DNA of 64,000 nucleotides from Opitutales bacterium (GTDB lineage: Bacteria > Verrucomicrobiota > Verrucomicrobiia > Opitutales > Seribacteraceae), in assembly GCA_028101545.1 (NCBI GenBank), contig JAOHKZ010000008.1, positions 1 to 64,000 of the forward strand, written 5' to 3'. Each line of letters starts with the position of its first letter. Position 1 is the first letter of the stretch. The notes below the pieces were generated by a model that saw only the letters and a program-made list of their open reading frames with translations, searched no databases and was not told where the DNA came from. This document shows positions 36,675 through 45,483 of the stretch, one piece after another. A program made the translations under genes and the position numbers.

Positions 36675-38648
36675 TTAGAGTTGGAAGTCGACCACGATAT
36701 TCTCGCAAATTAGCTGACCTTTAATTCTTTCCAAGGGTTTATCCGCTGGGGTGGAGACAAGCATGATTGCCTGTTTGGCAGGAATTTCAAAGTTCTGTGA
36801 ACCGTGAACGGATGAATAAATGGTTTTATTGCTAAGTGCGTCGTACACCCGTACCGCATGTTTTCCACAATTCCAATGAATGGTTTTTGTTTTAGGGAAG
36901 GGATTATAGAGTAGACGAGTGGGGAATGCGTCTGGGTTTATGATATCGGTTGCCACTGGGTCAATCGCAAGAATCCCTTCAATATTGGTCGGTTCAATCA
37001 ATGCGGCAAGGTAGCCGATATTGGATCCACCATAGAGTCCGAGGTCAGTCTCACCCCACCCATGAATAGTGGCATCTCCACCGACATGGGGCGGATTGGG
37101 TAATCTGGTTTCCACCACTAGATCCTGGACCTGAATTACCTCACCGGGTTGTAGTCCTTTGGCCATCACCACCACTTCAATCATTCCTTTTCCCTTAAAG
37201 GAAAGCTTTTGGTGATCCGATTTTTGGGCGAGATAATTGATCTGATTGGTGGGGTTTCCTTGGATGAAGACTTGAATTTCGTTTTCGATTTTTCTATGCC
37301 TGATCACTGCAATCAGGGAATGAACCATTCCGGTGGGTAAGTTAATCTCTCCCTCGTAGTGAACTTCACCCTCATGGTTTGCGGTCAGGAGCATGTCTTT
37401 ATCGGGGTTGGTTGATTCTCCCAATTTGAGAGTGCCCAATTTCATACGGTCTCCTTCGGGATAATTTCGAATGGTTCCCTGTTTTCTAATTCCTTCGTAG
37501 GGAATGCAAAAGGTGGGATCATGTTCATGGGCCCATTTGTAACTGGTCTGCTGTTCAGGGGACCATGCATTTGGGTAAAAGTATCGACTATTGGAAGAAA
37601 CATTTAGAATCCACTTGGCTAAATCCCGGGCAAACTTGTCTTCATAGCGAGCAATGGGTGCCATGATACCAACTGCCTGGAAGGTGTTCATAGCAAAGGC
37701 ATATTCATAATTTGGATATACACTGCCAATTAGTCCATGAACCGGGATTCCGTTCCATGATTCAAACATGGCACCCCATTTTCTAGGATTATCTCCAGCG
37801 AGGACCCATTCAATAAATTTTGCAGTCTGGTGAGTGCCGTTCCGTTCTGCATTATAAAGCGCGGATACATAAGCACCATAGGGGGCAAGACATTCGTAGT
37901 AAGGATTGGTTTTTCTTCGGTCCATCCAATTAAGGCATTTTTTACTCATCTCCAAAAAGGATTGGTTCCGCGTTTTCTTCCATCCAATATATTGTAAGCA
38001 AGCCAGACCTGCAACGATATCTGCTTCCGACCATCCGCGGTTTACCGGTAGTTTCGTGTAAAAATCATATCCAGTATGATCAAAATTGTTACCCAGTTGC
38101 TCAGCAATCTGCTCCCATGTACTAATAGTTAAATGGAACTGTTCTGCTAGAACCGATGTTTGTGGGTAGTGATGGTAAAGATGAACGAATAAAAGACTGG
38201 GTAAAAGGTCATACCAGAAACTATCTCCTCTTGTGCCCACCTGATTAAGGTACAATCCAATACCATTTTTTTGGTGGAAATGAGTAGCAAGCATGGGAAC
38301 ATATGTTGACTTGTCTTCTCCTAGTAAGGTGCCATTCAGGACCGATGCCATACCAGTGATTGCTTCATGTAAACCGGTTTTCGGGTTTTGTCGTGAGTCT
38401 CCCACATAAGTGGGAAGGCCAAAACCATTGGATGGATTTACCTTTTTCGAATCGTCCATCCAAATAAGGGGAAGGAATTTTCCGGTCCGGTTCTGATCAA
38501 AGACCAGGGTATCGTAATCGAGGGCAGTTTTTTTCCAATCCCGTAAAGAATAATCAGGAGGGAAGTCTGGGAATTTCGTAATGCTTGGCAAGTTTTGAGC
38601 TTGGCACAAGCACCCGAAAAATAAACTTATGATCAGAAGCAGGCGCAC
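36675..38648 (-). CDS. Putative secreted alpha/alpha-barrel glycoside hydrolase-like protein
   Basis: A 657-residue protein if translation starts at GTG 38648, one base after the DUF1861 stop (TGA-G-GTG). This start yields a clean signal peptide (RLLLIISLFFGCLCQAQ). The longer ATG start at 38708 overlaps DUF1861 by 59 bases and puts 20 odd residues before the signal, so I reject it. Residues ~60-400 are helix-rich with Trp/Tyr/His-rich segments (GDSFWYDLLPSLLFVHLYHHYP, AGLACLQYIGWKK, WGAMFESWNGIPVHGLIGSVYPNYEYAFAMN), like an alpha/alpha six-hairpin glycosidase fold. The last ~200 residues are beta-rich. No exact CAZy family is recognised. It lies between the GH130/DUF1861 pair and the symporter, so cleavage of the imported glycan is its likely role. 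Confidence 0.7.
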   Translation of the reverse strand: MRLLLIISLFFGCLCQAQNLPSITKFPDFPPDYSLRDWKKTALDYDTLVFDQNRTGKFLPLIWMDDSKKVNPSNGFGLPTYVGDSRQNPKTGLHEAITGMASVLNGTLLGEDKSTYVPMLATHFHQKNGIGLYLNQVGTRGDSFWYDLLPSLLFVHLYHHYPQTSVLAEQFHLTISTWEQIAEQLGNNFDHTGYDFYTKLPVNRGWSEADIVAGLACLQYIGWKKTRNQSFLEMSKKCLNWMDRRKTNPYYECLAPYGAYVSALYNAERNGTHQTAKFIEWVLAGDNPRKWGAMFESWNGIPVHGLIGSVYPNYEYAFAMNTFQAVGIMAPIARYEDKFARDLAKWILNVSSNSRYFYPNAWSPEQQTSYKWAHEHDPTFCIPYEGIRKQGTIRNYPEGDRMKLGTLKLGESTNPDKDMLLTANHEGEVHYEGEINLPTGMVHSLIAVIRHRKIENEIQVFIQGNPTNQINYLAQKSDHQKLSFKGKGMIEVVVMAKGLQPGEVIQVQDLVVETRLPNPPHVGGDATIHGWGETDLGLYGGSNIGYLAALIEPTNIEGILAIDPVATDIINPDAFPTRLLYNPFPKTKTIHWNCGKHAVRVYDALSNKTIYSSVHGSQNFEIPAKQAIMLVSTPADKPLERIKGQLICENIVVDFQL

Positions 38649-38649
38649 C

Positions 38650-39516
38650 TCAGTTTTCGTATTGAAGGAAGGGGTCGGGTAATTCAATGAAGCCTGCCTC
38701 TGCATCACTTAGACCTGTAAAGAGGAGGGATTTTCCATTTTTTTGCCGTTGGATCCCTCCTGAAAAGATGACATCCTCAAGATCTTGGCGCTTAGACTCT
38801 CCATCCGGAAAATCAGAACGCCTGGCAATAATTTTAGGCTGAGTAGAGGTTCCTTTTTCTGGATCAATTGCGAATACCATCGAGTAGTAGTGACGATTTT
38901 GATCTTCGTCAAATTCGGCAATGTGACCCAGTACACCAATCCTGCCGTTTTTTAGATTATGAGCCTCATTTGCCCCGACCCATAATTTTTCTGCACAGTG
39001 ATCAAAAAGGGGAGCCTGATCAATTACATCGTGGGTTGCGTCTGCGAGGGAATCCACAATGCAAAATCCAATTTTACCCCGACCCCCTTTCTCTCCTTGT
39101 GGTCTGGTTAAGATAAATATTCGGTGATCCGGAAGTTGAAGAAAGCGAACATCTTTCATTTTAGGTGGTCCGGTCAGAACCTTTTCAAACTTGCCTTCCT
39201 CATTCTCGATGAAGAATTCCATCTGCCAGGCATTTTGATCATCGCCGCTGATCACGGGGAAGCGTACCCCGCCAAGCAATAGATTTCCATTTATCCTGGT
39301 AACACAAGGATCCTGCAGTCCAGAAAAAACCGGCGCATTTGGAACTGGAGTCCAACCGTAGGCAGATTTTTCGAATATTACAATTTGAGAGAGTTCTTCG
39401 GTTCTTTTTTCAACCCGTCCAGCGATTACATCTCGTCCCATCCAATGAAAAGGGGCAGTTATATTATATATGTCATGATCAGGGAAGCCTTCAAAAATTA
39501 ATTTTTCGGATTTCAT
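38650..39516 (-). CDS. DUF1861 family beta-propeller protein
   Basis: A 288-residue protein without a signal peptide, starting at the ATG that overlaps the GH130 stop (ATGA). The sequence KLIFEGFPDHDIYNITAPF, IAGRVEKR, LQDPCVTRINGNLLLGGVRFPV, and LFTGLSDAEAGFIELPDPF fits DUF1861, a five-bladed propeller family related in fold to GH32/43/130-type enzymes. DUF1861 genes commonly travel with GH130 mannoside phosphorylases. I know of no assigned reaction. With no leader peptide it should act in the cytoplasm beside the GH130, on the oligosaccharide after import. Family assignment is fairly confident; function open. Confidence 0.75.
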   Translation of the reverse strand: MKSEKLIFEGFPDHDIYNITAPFHWMGRDVIAGRVEKRTEELSQIVIFEKSAYGWTPVPNAPVFSGLQDPCVTRINGNLLLGGVRFPVISGDDQNAWQMEFFIENEEGKFEKVLTGPPKMKDVRFLQLPDHRIFILTRPQGEKGGRGKIGFCIVDSLADATHDVIDQAPLFDHCAEKLWVGANEAHNLKNGRIGVLGHIAEFDEDQNRHYYSMVFAIDPEKGTSTQPKIIARRSDFPDGESKRQDLEDVIFSGGIQRQKNGKSLLFTGLSDAEAGFIELPDPFLQYEN

Positions 39517-40553
39517 AAGGTTTTAAGTATTTCCGAAATGGAAAATTCGGCGGAACAAATTACACTATCGGAAGCACCATAATAAAGAATAAGTTGATCG
39601 TCTTTCACAATGTGACCATTTGTAAAGACAACATTTCCAAAAAAACCTTCTTTTTCGTAGTCGGCAGTGGGTACCATAATCGGTTTTTTGCTCCTTCCTA
39701 CTACTTTACTTGGATTGTTTTTATCAAGTAATATAGCACCCAGGCAGTATCTGTTTTGATGGTCTGCTCCATGGTAAATTGCCATCCATCCCCGCTCGGT
39801 TTTAATCGGGGCCGCTCCCGCACCAATTCGAGAACAATCCCACATGCCTTCGCGAGTTTTTGCGAGGCATCTATGGTTTCCCCAATGGGATAAGTCCGGA
39901 GAGGATGCCAGCCAAATATAGTGACCACCTAGGCCCACTCCGCTTGGTCTGTGAAAACAAAAATATTCTCCTTTGATTTTCTTTTCGAAGATTGCACAGT
40001 CTTTGTTGGCGGGCGGAAGTATCATCCCAAATTCCTCATGTGTTTTCCAATCGTAGGTTCGGCGCAATCCAACACCGTATCCATTTTCGGAAGTGGCGGT
40101 ATAAGTAAGTAGAAAAGAACCATCCTCCATCGAAGCAACCCGACAGTCTTCAATTCCGTAGCTTTCCAAATCACCTTTTCCAAACAAGTTAGGCCAACCC
40201 GCATCTTTAAAATGAACCCCGTCTTCGCTGTTGAATAATCTTAAGTGTGAAAGGGTTGATAGGTAGGTTACACCATTATAACGGGGTTCCCTTGGATCAC
40301 TTACATCTAATAACGGATCATCTAATCCAAAGGATACAATTTCTACCGATCCGTTTTTAATTATCGGAAATGAAATTTCCCCTTCTTTTTGTTCTGGCCG
40401 TTCAGCGACCCGGACAACTAACCAGGTCATTTCCTGGAATTGAAAAACACCCGGATTCAATAGGCATTCTACTTCCGTATTAGGATGGTATGAGTTAACC
40501 TGAGAAGGAGTAATTAACGGATTAAGAGGGTTGCGTTGGGCAAGGTCTGTCAT
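39513..40553 (-). CDS. GH130 family glycoside phosphorylase/hydrolase
   Basis: A 346-residue five-bladed propeller enzyme starting at ATG 40553 (a TTG at 40556 precedes it), 4 bases after the stop of the upstream ThuA-dehydrogenase gene. It has the GH130 landmarks NPGVFQFQEMTWLVVRVAER, ESYGIEDCRVASMEDG with the likely proton-donor Asp136 (the family usually has EDPR, here EDCR), HRPSG, WDCSRIGAGAAPIKTERGWMAIYHGADH and GNVVFTNGHIVKDDQLILYYGASD. GH130 enzymes act on beta-mannosides, many as phosphorylases that release mannose-1-phosphate. There is no signal peptide, so it is cytoplasmic. A mannose-containing substrate is therefore the best guess for this operon, though the subfamily cannot be fixed here. 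Confidence 0.88.
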   Translation of the reverse strand: MTDLAQRNPLNPLITPSQVNSYHPNTEVECLLNPGVFQFQEMTWLVVRVAERPEQKEGEISFPIIKNGSVEIVSFGLDDPLLDVSDPREPRYNGVTYLSTLSHLRLFNSEDGVHFKDAGWPNLFGKGDLESYGIEDCRVASMEDGSFLLTYTATSENGYGVGLRRTYDWKTHEEFGMILPPANKDCAIFEKKIKGEYFCFHRPSGVGLGGHYIWLASSPDLSHWGNHRCLAKTREGMWDCSRIGAGAAPIKTERGWMAIYHGADHQNRYCLGAILLDKNNPSKVVGRSKKPIMVPTADYEKEGFFGNVVFTNGHIVKDDQLILYYGASDSVICSAEFSISEILKTL

Positions 40554-40557
40554 CAAA

Positions 40558-43500
40558 TCATTTCACAAGGAAAGCATAGCCCCAGTCCGCGTGGTCACCT
40601 TCTGGTTTCCCATCCTGACCATTGGTAACTACGAGCTTGAGTTCGTTTGCTCCCTTAATGGAGATATCCAATACCTTGGCAGGTTCTCCTTTTGTCATAT
40701 TTCCACTGTCAAAAACTTTTTTGTCGTCCACATGAACCTCAAAAGTCAGGTAGGTATCCTGTCCACCGTCGTTGTGCCCCACCATGCTATAAAATCGTCG
40801 ATATCCTTTTCCATTCAGATCATAGGTGATTTCACTGTGTGCATGAGTGCCAATACCATGGGTAAACTTTTGGCCTGCCACTTTTAGCTCGCCTCCAGTC
40901 ACAGATCGATTCTGTTTAGCGGTGCCCCAGCCAACTTGGACTTTTTTTGCGTTACTAAGTTGGAGGTAATGACGGTTGGAAGGTTTGTACTGATCAACAT
41001 CACCCATGCCAGGACCAATTATTTCGAGTTTGTACAATTGCCACCAACTATTTTTTTCCTCCAGGCTGGTGATCCGAACTTTTTTAGCCACCACCATGTC
41101 GAATAGAATCGTAGTTACCTGGGATCCCTGAACCTGATCTGCGACTGTAATCCAGGAATCTCCGTTCTCGGATGTTTCCACTTTTAGCATACCCGGGTAA
41201 TCCCCACCTTTGGCAGTAAGAATGAGTTTGAATACATTCCTTTGATGAGGGAAGTCGGCCTCGATCCAAGTGCCTACTTTTAAGGCCGCCTTGGTCGCAA
41301 AGGTCGTCTTTTCGTCCTTATCCTGGAGGAATTGCAGATGCTTTTGTCCATGGCTTGCCGAAAGTTTCCAAAGTTTGATTTCGCTCCCTGAATTGAGCAG
41401 AATTTCACGGAGAGAGGCCTCCGTGTAGGCCTGAGTCATACTCGCGGTTTCCTCACGAGCTTGTGCAACCTCCTCCGTTTTAATCATTCCTGCTTTATTA
41501 CCAAAGCTGTTGCGTATGTAAGTTAACACGGAAGCGATGTATTGATCGTCGTTTGTCTTCAAAGGCATCATGAACCCTCCCATATAAGATTTTCCGCGTA
41601 AAGGTCCGGAAATTCCTTGGAGGGCGACTTTTGCAAGTACATCTTTGGAGCCGATCACGGTGGGATTGTTAACGAAAGAGGGAGCCATTTTCATTTTGCC
41701 TTCTGGAGTCTTGACTCCAGTTCCATCCGGGGCATGGCAGGTGGCACAAAGTGCTTCGAAATGTTTTTTGCCTGTATTGAGTAAGGCCACTTCTTCTGCC
41801 TCTAACTGGGCCAATTCTTTTTGCCGTGCCACTTCCGCAAAATAATCCTTATTCAATTCATCATCAATTTCCTTGAGGTATGTATTGGATGGATTTTCTG
41901 CCAAAACGGAACCAGCCAGTGCCCGAGTTTCAGGTGAAACTTTGGTAGAGGCAGAGAGTAAAAGTTGAATAGCAACATCGTGATGTGGATCACTTACCAA
42001 AGATTGAAGGGTAGAAATGGTACTTATTTCTTGATGAAAGAATGGTTCAGTCATCCGAATGGCTGCCGCCCGAATTGTCGGATCATTATCCTGATAAACG
42101 GTTTTAAGAAAATCCAAGTCAATTGCATTTAATCCCTCTATTGTCCAGAGTGCATGCAGTCGGGCAAGTGGGTTTGCAGAGCTTTTCACCAGTTGGCGCA
42201 GTGCGGGAAGCACATTCTGGTCTCCCTTGATAATGATTAATTTCTGAGCCTCATCCCGCCACCATCCGTTCGGGTGGGAAAGATGGCTAACCAGTTCACT
42301 AGATGTTTCGTTGAGCATGTTGGGACGCGCTCCGGGTGTGAAGCCAGAGTGACGGACCCGATAAATTCGTCCGCGTTGTATATTTTGATCGAGTCCATAG
42401 TGCTTAATGGAGGAGTGAATGAAGGAACCCTTCGGAACCCAGGCAGATTCCTGTACCACTCCACGGTGCATATCGACGATATATAAAGTACCGTCCGGTC
42501 CTGTTGCAGAATTGACCGGTCTGAAATTGGCATCCGAACTGGTTACAAATTCGTCTTCTATATAAGCATTATGAAGCACGCGCCGACCCATGGAGTCCGT
42601 TTTGATTTTTGCCCGACGGGTCAGGCGTCCAACTGGTTCATGAAAGAATAAATTACCAATTAAATCTTTGGGCAAACGATCCCCCCTAAAGATGGTCTGT
42701 CCACAAGTTGCGGTGAAACTCTTGGCAGAGTTATTGGCCCGCATGCTACCAAACCCGCCCTGCGAATCCGCAATGTTATCAATGGGAAAGACTTCCCTGA
42801 AACCTTCCGCCATAACCCACTTGGGGTGCCATTTTGTGTAAATATTTGGAAATAGTGGGTGGACGGGACCGATGCCGGCACCGGCATCCACATACATGAC
42901 TTTTCCGGCATTATCCTGAGTTAGTCCCCATTGACCCCGGTTTCCCTTGGTCTCGCCCTTAATTACTTTACCGTCATGCAAACGAAGTCGGTAGTCGCTG
43001 TATGTCAGGTAGAGCCAATTGTCCATGCTCCAAATTAATCCTGATGGTTGGTGTTCGACATTACCACCGCGTTTTCCACCCTCGAACCAAATCTTTTTCT
43101 CCTCAGCGACTCCGTCATTATCACGGTCGAAGTATTCAAAAATATCATTGGTGTTGGACTCTGCGATAAGAACAGAATCGAGCAGGGGTAGGATCATTCG
43201 CGGGAGGAGCAGGTCTTTTGCGAAGACCGTTTTGTGATCCATCACCCCATCCCCATTTTTGTCCTCTAGACGAACGACCTGGCTGACCGGATCATTGGTG
43301 CCGGTACCATTTATGTCCTGCATGTAGGTGCGCCACTCGGCCACATACATTCTCCCATTTCCATCCCATACACAGACGGTTGGTTCGGTGACCATGGGAT
43401 TGTCCGCCACGAGCTCAAGGGAATATCCCGGTTGAACCTTGAACGATTCCTGGCTCTCCTCCGGGCTTTTGAAACGAACGATGGGGTCCTGTCCTCCCTC

Positions 43501-44400
43501 TTTAGGCGGTAGGGCATAACTTGGCTTTTGTATAGATTCAGTCTCTGCATCAAGTTCCCCGAGAACAAATCGAAAACCCTGATACCACATCTTAAGGATA
43601 TCCTTGTTCCAGTAGATGTGATGATTGTGCCCCGGGCTGGATACAAAGACTCGACCCTTGCCAAATTCTTTGACCCAGGCCATTGCGTAGTCATTGTCCT
43701 CCCTCTTTCGTCCACCCCGATGATTTTCAAATTTCGACATATCGACTGAAAGTAATACCCTCACTTTTTTTCGATCGAAGTCTTTGTATTGATACAACTC
43801 ATCATTGAGATTAAAGCTCTGTTTACCATCAAAGATTCCACTCACAATCGGATGCTTTGGATCCTCATTGCAGATACAGTAAGTTCCTTTATGTCCCCAT
43901 GGATGCCCATCGAAATCCCCTCCCACCATATCAGTATATCCGGGCCATCCGCCATCCGTGGCCGCATGAATAGCAACCAAACCACCACCGTTTCTTACAT
44001 ATTCAATAAATTCATTCCGCATTTTTTCAGTGGTCAGGCCTCTTTCAATACTGGTTGAATTATTCAAGTAGACTGTGTCGTAATTTTTCAGGTTCTCAGC
44101 ACTAAGATCCTTTGGGTCATCAGTGAAATCAGCTTCAAAGAGACCGGTTTTTTCACCCATTTGGCGGGCCATCTCTTTTGCTACTGCGATAGAGCTGTGG
44201 TAATAAGTAAATGCTTTGGAGAAAACCAAAACCTTGTATTTCTTTGCAGATTGGATAGTTGCGGGAATAGCTTCGGTAATTTTCTGAATCTCCTCAGGGG
44301 TTGCTTTTTTAGCCGCGGTCAGGCTTACACTTACACAGCTAAATAGAATTAGCGTGGTGTAGTGTAAAATAACTTTAATGGTATTGAATGGGTATTTCAT
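40558..44400 (-). CDS. Giant secreted ThuA / heme-dehydrogenase / cytochrome c / discoidin / NPCBM protein
   Basis: A 1280-residue multidomain protein heading the - strand operon. Order: signal peptide (about 1-29); ThuA-like amidotransferase-fold domain (about 54-285; KVLVFSKAFTYYHSS, GGGLVAIHAATDGG, GRVFVSSPGHNHHIYWN); PVC-type sugar-dehydrogenase propeller (about 310-690) with Ca-loop-like DKNGDGVMDHK and DRDNDGVAEEK; HEAT repeats (to about 850); cytochrome c with CATCH near 885-890; discoidin/F5-8C-like domain (about 985-1120); and a C-terminal NPCBM sugar-binding domain with ASHGIGTHAHSEI-like GIGTHAHSEITYDL. It should bind a glycan, oxidise it outside the inner membrane and deliver electrons to a c-heme. 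The fusion of an oxidative unit with two binding modules suggests a committed polysaccharide oxidase. The reaction is unproven. Confidence 0.88.
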   Translation of the reverse strand: MKYPFNTIKVILHYTTLILFSCVSVSLTAAKKATPEEIQKITEAIPATIQSAKKYKVLVFSKAFTYYHSSIAVAKEMARQMGEKTGLFEADFTDDPKDLSAENLKNYDTVYLNNSTSIERGLTTEKMRNEFIEYVRNGGGLVAIHAATDGGWPGYTDMVGGDFDGHPWGHKGTYCICNEDPKHPIVSGIFDGKQSFNLNDELYQYKDFDRKKVRVLLSVDMSKFENHRGGRKREDNDYAMAWVKEFGKGRVFVSSPGHNHHIYWNKDILKMWYQGFRFVLGELDAETESIQKPSYALPPKEGGQDPIVRFKSPEESQESFKVQPGYSLELVADNPMVTEPTVCVWDGNGRMYVAEWRTYMQDINGTGTNDPVSQVVRLEDKNGDGVMDHKTVFAKDLLLPRMILPLLDSVLIAESNTNDIFEYFDRDNDGVAEEKKIWFEGGKRGGNVEHQPSGLIWSMDNWLYLTYSDYRLRLHDGKVIKGETKGNRGQWGLTQDNAGKVMYVDAGAGIGPVHPLFPNIYTKWHPKWVMAEGFREVFPIDNIADSQGGFGSMRANNSAKSFTATCGQTIFRGDRLPKDLIGNLFFHEPVGRLTRRAKIKTDSMGRRVLHNAYIEDEFVTSSDANFRPVNSATGPDGTLYIVDMHRGVVQESAWVPKGSFIHSSIKHYGLDQNIQRGRIYRVRHSGFTPGARPNMLNETSSELVSHLSHPNGWWRDEAQKLIIIKGDQNVLPALRQLVKSSANPLARLHALWTIEGLNAIDLDFLKTVYQDNDPTIRAAAIRMTEPFFHQEISTISTLQSLVSDPHHDVAIQLLLSASTKVSPETRALAGSVLAENPSNTYLKEIDDELNKDYFAEVARQKELAQLEAEEVALLNTGKKHFEALCATCHAPDGTGVKTPEGKMKMAPSFVNNPTVIGSKDVLAKVALQGISGPLRGKSYMGGFMMPLKTNDDQYIASVLTYIRNSFGNKAGMIKTEEVAQAREETASMTQAYTEASLREILLNSGSEIKLWKLSASHGQKHLQFLQDKDEKTTFATKAALKVGTWIEADFPHQRNVFKLILTAKGGDYPGMLKVETSENGDSWITVADQVQGSQVTTILFDMVVAKKVRITSLEEKNSWWQLYKLEIIGPGMGDVDQYKPSNRHYLQLSNAKKVQVGWGTAKQNRSVTGGELKVAGQKFTHGIGTHAHSEITYDLNGKGYRRFYSMVGHNDGGQDTYLTFEVHVDDKKVFDSGNMTKGEPAKVLDISIKGANELKLVVTNGQDGKPEGDHADWGYAFLVK

Positions 44401-44416
44401 AAGCTAACTAAATTAA

Positions 44417-44430
44417 TCGAAATTTATACA
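44417..44430. promoter_or_regulatory. Operator candidate, copy 1 of TCGAAATTTATACA
   Basis: A perfect copy of a 14-bp sequence that recurs 98 bases away. This copy lies 17-30 bases upstream of the first operon gene. Probable AraC half-site, by position and repetition only. Confidence 0.6.
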
Positions 44431-44514
44431 TAGCCAAATTCTAGGAATCAAAGTTTCATTATTTTCAAATAAAGACCTAATGAAAAGCGAATTTAGTTTT
44501 GAATATCAATGGTT

Positions 44515-44528
44515 TCGAAATTTATACA
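44515..44528. promoter_or_regulatory. Operator candidate, copy 2 of TCGAAATTTATACA
   Basis: The second perfect copy, in the same orientation, 41-54 bases upstream of the AraC ATG at 44569. Its position argues that the AraC gene starts at 44569, not at the ATG 44509, which would place the repeat inside coding sequence. Confidence 0.6.
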
Positions 44529-44568
44529 AGTAGTTGACTTTCTCTTTTTCGGAATCATTCTTTATTTC

Positions 44569-45483
44569 ATGTCGGGTAATAAGTTAGATGTGTGGAGAGA
44601 TTTTAGACCAGAACCTGGGCGGCAGCATATTACCTTTGAAAAAGATAGTTTGCTCCTTCCTGAATTGGCTATTCTCGGTTGGCTTCACTTTAGTAAAGCT
44701 TTTGGTCAAGCGCTGGAGGAGGATGCACATCCCTATGAGTATGAAATCCATTATATTGTAAATGGGGAAGTGAATTGGTGGGTGGAGGAAAGTAATTATA
44801 TTTTACGGGCGGGTACCATGTTGGTGATTCGTCCAGGCGAACGTCACGGAAGTCGTACTGGTGCCCTTGAGCCCTGTGAACATTTTTGGCTACGGATAGC
44901 ATTGAATGAAGAGAGTGCATTACCTGGCATTGATTTGAAGCAGACCCAAAAAATAAAGTCCGCTTTGGATAGTTTTGAAATTAGGGCATTCCCTGTTTCT
45001 CGTAAAATAGGGGGGCAGTTTCAGGATATAGTAGACGAACACCAGACTCCGAACGAACATTCACGAATGGTTTGTCGAGCTCTTCTTCATCACTTACTTG
45101 TCAGTGTAATCCGGGATTATACGGCGGAGGGTGGGAATTTGGGCCAATCGGATATTTCAGAGGATATACAGAATTGCATAAAAGAAATTACTCAGAACTT
45201 GGATAATCCACCCACGATTGAACAGCTTGCAAAATCAATGAGTATTTCAGAGACTGCGTTTCGTAAAATTTTTCGTCAGCAGGTCGGATATTCTCCCTTG
45301 GATTTTATTAATCGTCAGCGTGTTCGCGAGGCCGAGCAATTACTGAGTCAGGGTTCATGGCATATTAAAGAAGTATCCCATCGCCTGGGTTTTTCATCTA
45401 GTCAGTATTTTTCGACCGTTTTTAAACGGGTGACCGGACTGAGTCCCGGAGAGTTTCTAAAAAAGTTAAAGAGCCAGGCTTAA
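44569..45483 (+). CDS. AraC-family transcriptional regulator
   Basis: A 304-residue cytoplasmic regulator starting at ATG 44569. An upstream in-frame ATG (44509) would add 20 residues with a hydrophobic stretch (VVDFLFFGIILYF) out of place in this family. The N-terminal half is a cupin-like ligand-binding domain (EYEIHYIVNGEVNWWVEESNYILRAGTMLVIRPGERHGS, FWLRIAL). The C-terminal ~100 residues contain two helix-turn-helix units: PTIEQLAKSMSISETAFRKIFRQQVGYSPLDFINRQRVREAEQLL and WHIKEVSHRLGFSSSQYFSTVFKRVTGLSPGEF. It is divergent from the glycan operon, which it presumably activates in response to a sugar. The 3' end overlaps the convergent DNPH1-like gene by 18 bases. Confidence 0.92.
   Translation: MSGNKLDVWRDFRPEPGRQHITFEKDSLLLPELAILGWLHFSKAFGQALEEDAHPYEYEIHYIVNGEVNWWVEESNYILRAGTMLVIRPGERHGSRTGALEPCEHFWLRIALNEESALPGIDLKQTQKIKSALDSFEIRAFPVSRKIGGQFQDIVDEHQTPNEHSRMVCRALLHHLLVSVIRDYTAEGGNLGQSDISEDIQNCIKEITQNLDNPPTIEQLAKSMSISETAFRKIFRQQVGYSPLDFINRQRVREAEQLLSQGSWHIKEVSHRLGFSSSQYFSTVFKRVTGLSPGEFLKKLKSQA

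Larger units (their letters stand above)
44401..44568. promoter_or_regulatory. Divergent promoter region of the glycan operon and AraC gene
   Basis: The 168-base AT-rich region between the ThuA-type gene (start 44400) and the preferred AraC start (44569) must hold both promoters. It contains two copies of a 14-bp repeat (listed separately). On the - strand a TTGAAA and a TATAAA-like hexamer can be picked out, but spacing is not ideal, so I do not fix a promoter. Confidence 0.7.

Noticed and set aside
38649-38708. ATG start of the alpha/alpha-barrel gene at 38708
   Set aside because: It overlaps DUF1861 by 59 bases and precedes the signal peptide with 20 unsuitable residues; the GTG at 38648 fits the operon's spacing.
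44509-44568. Upstream AraC start at 44509
   Set aside because: It adds a hydrophobic segment unusual for AraC proteins and would place the repeat operator inside coding sequence.
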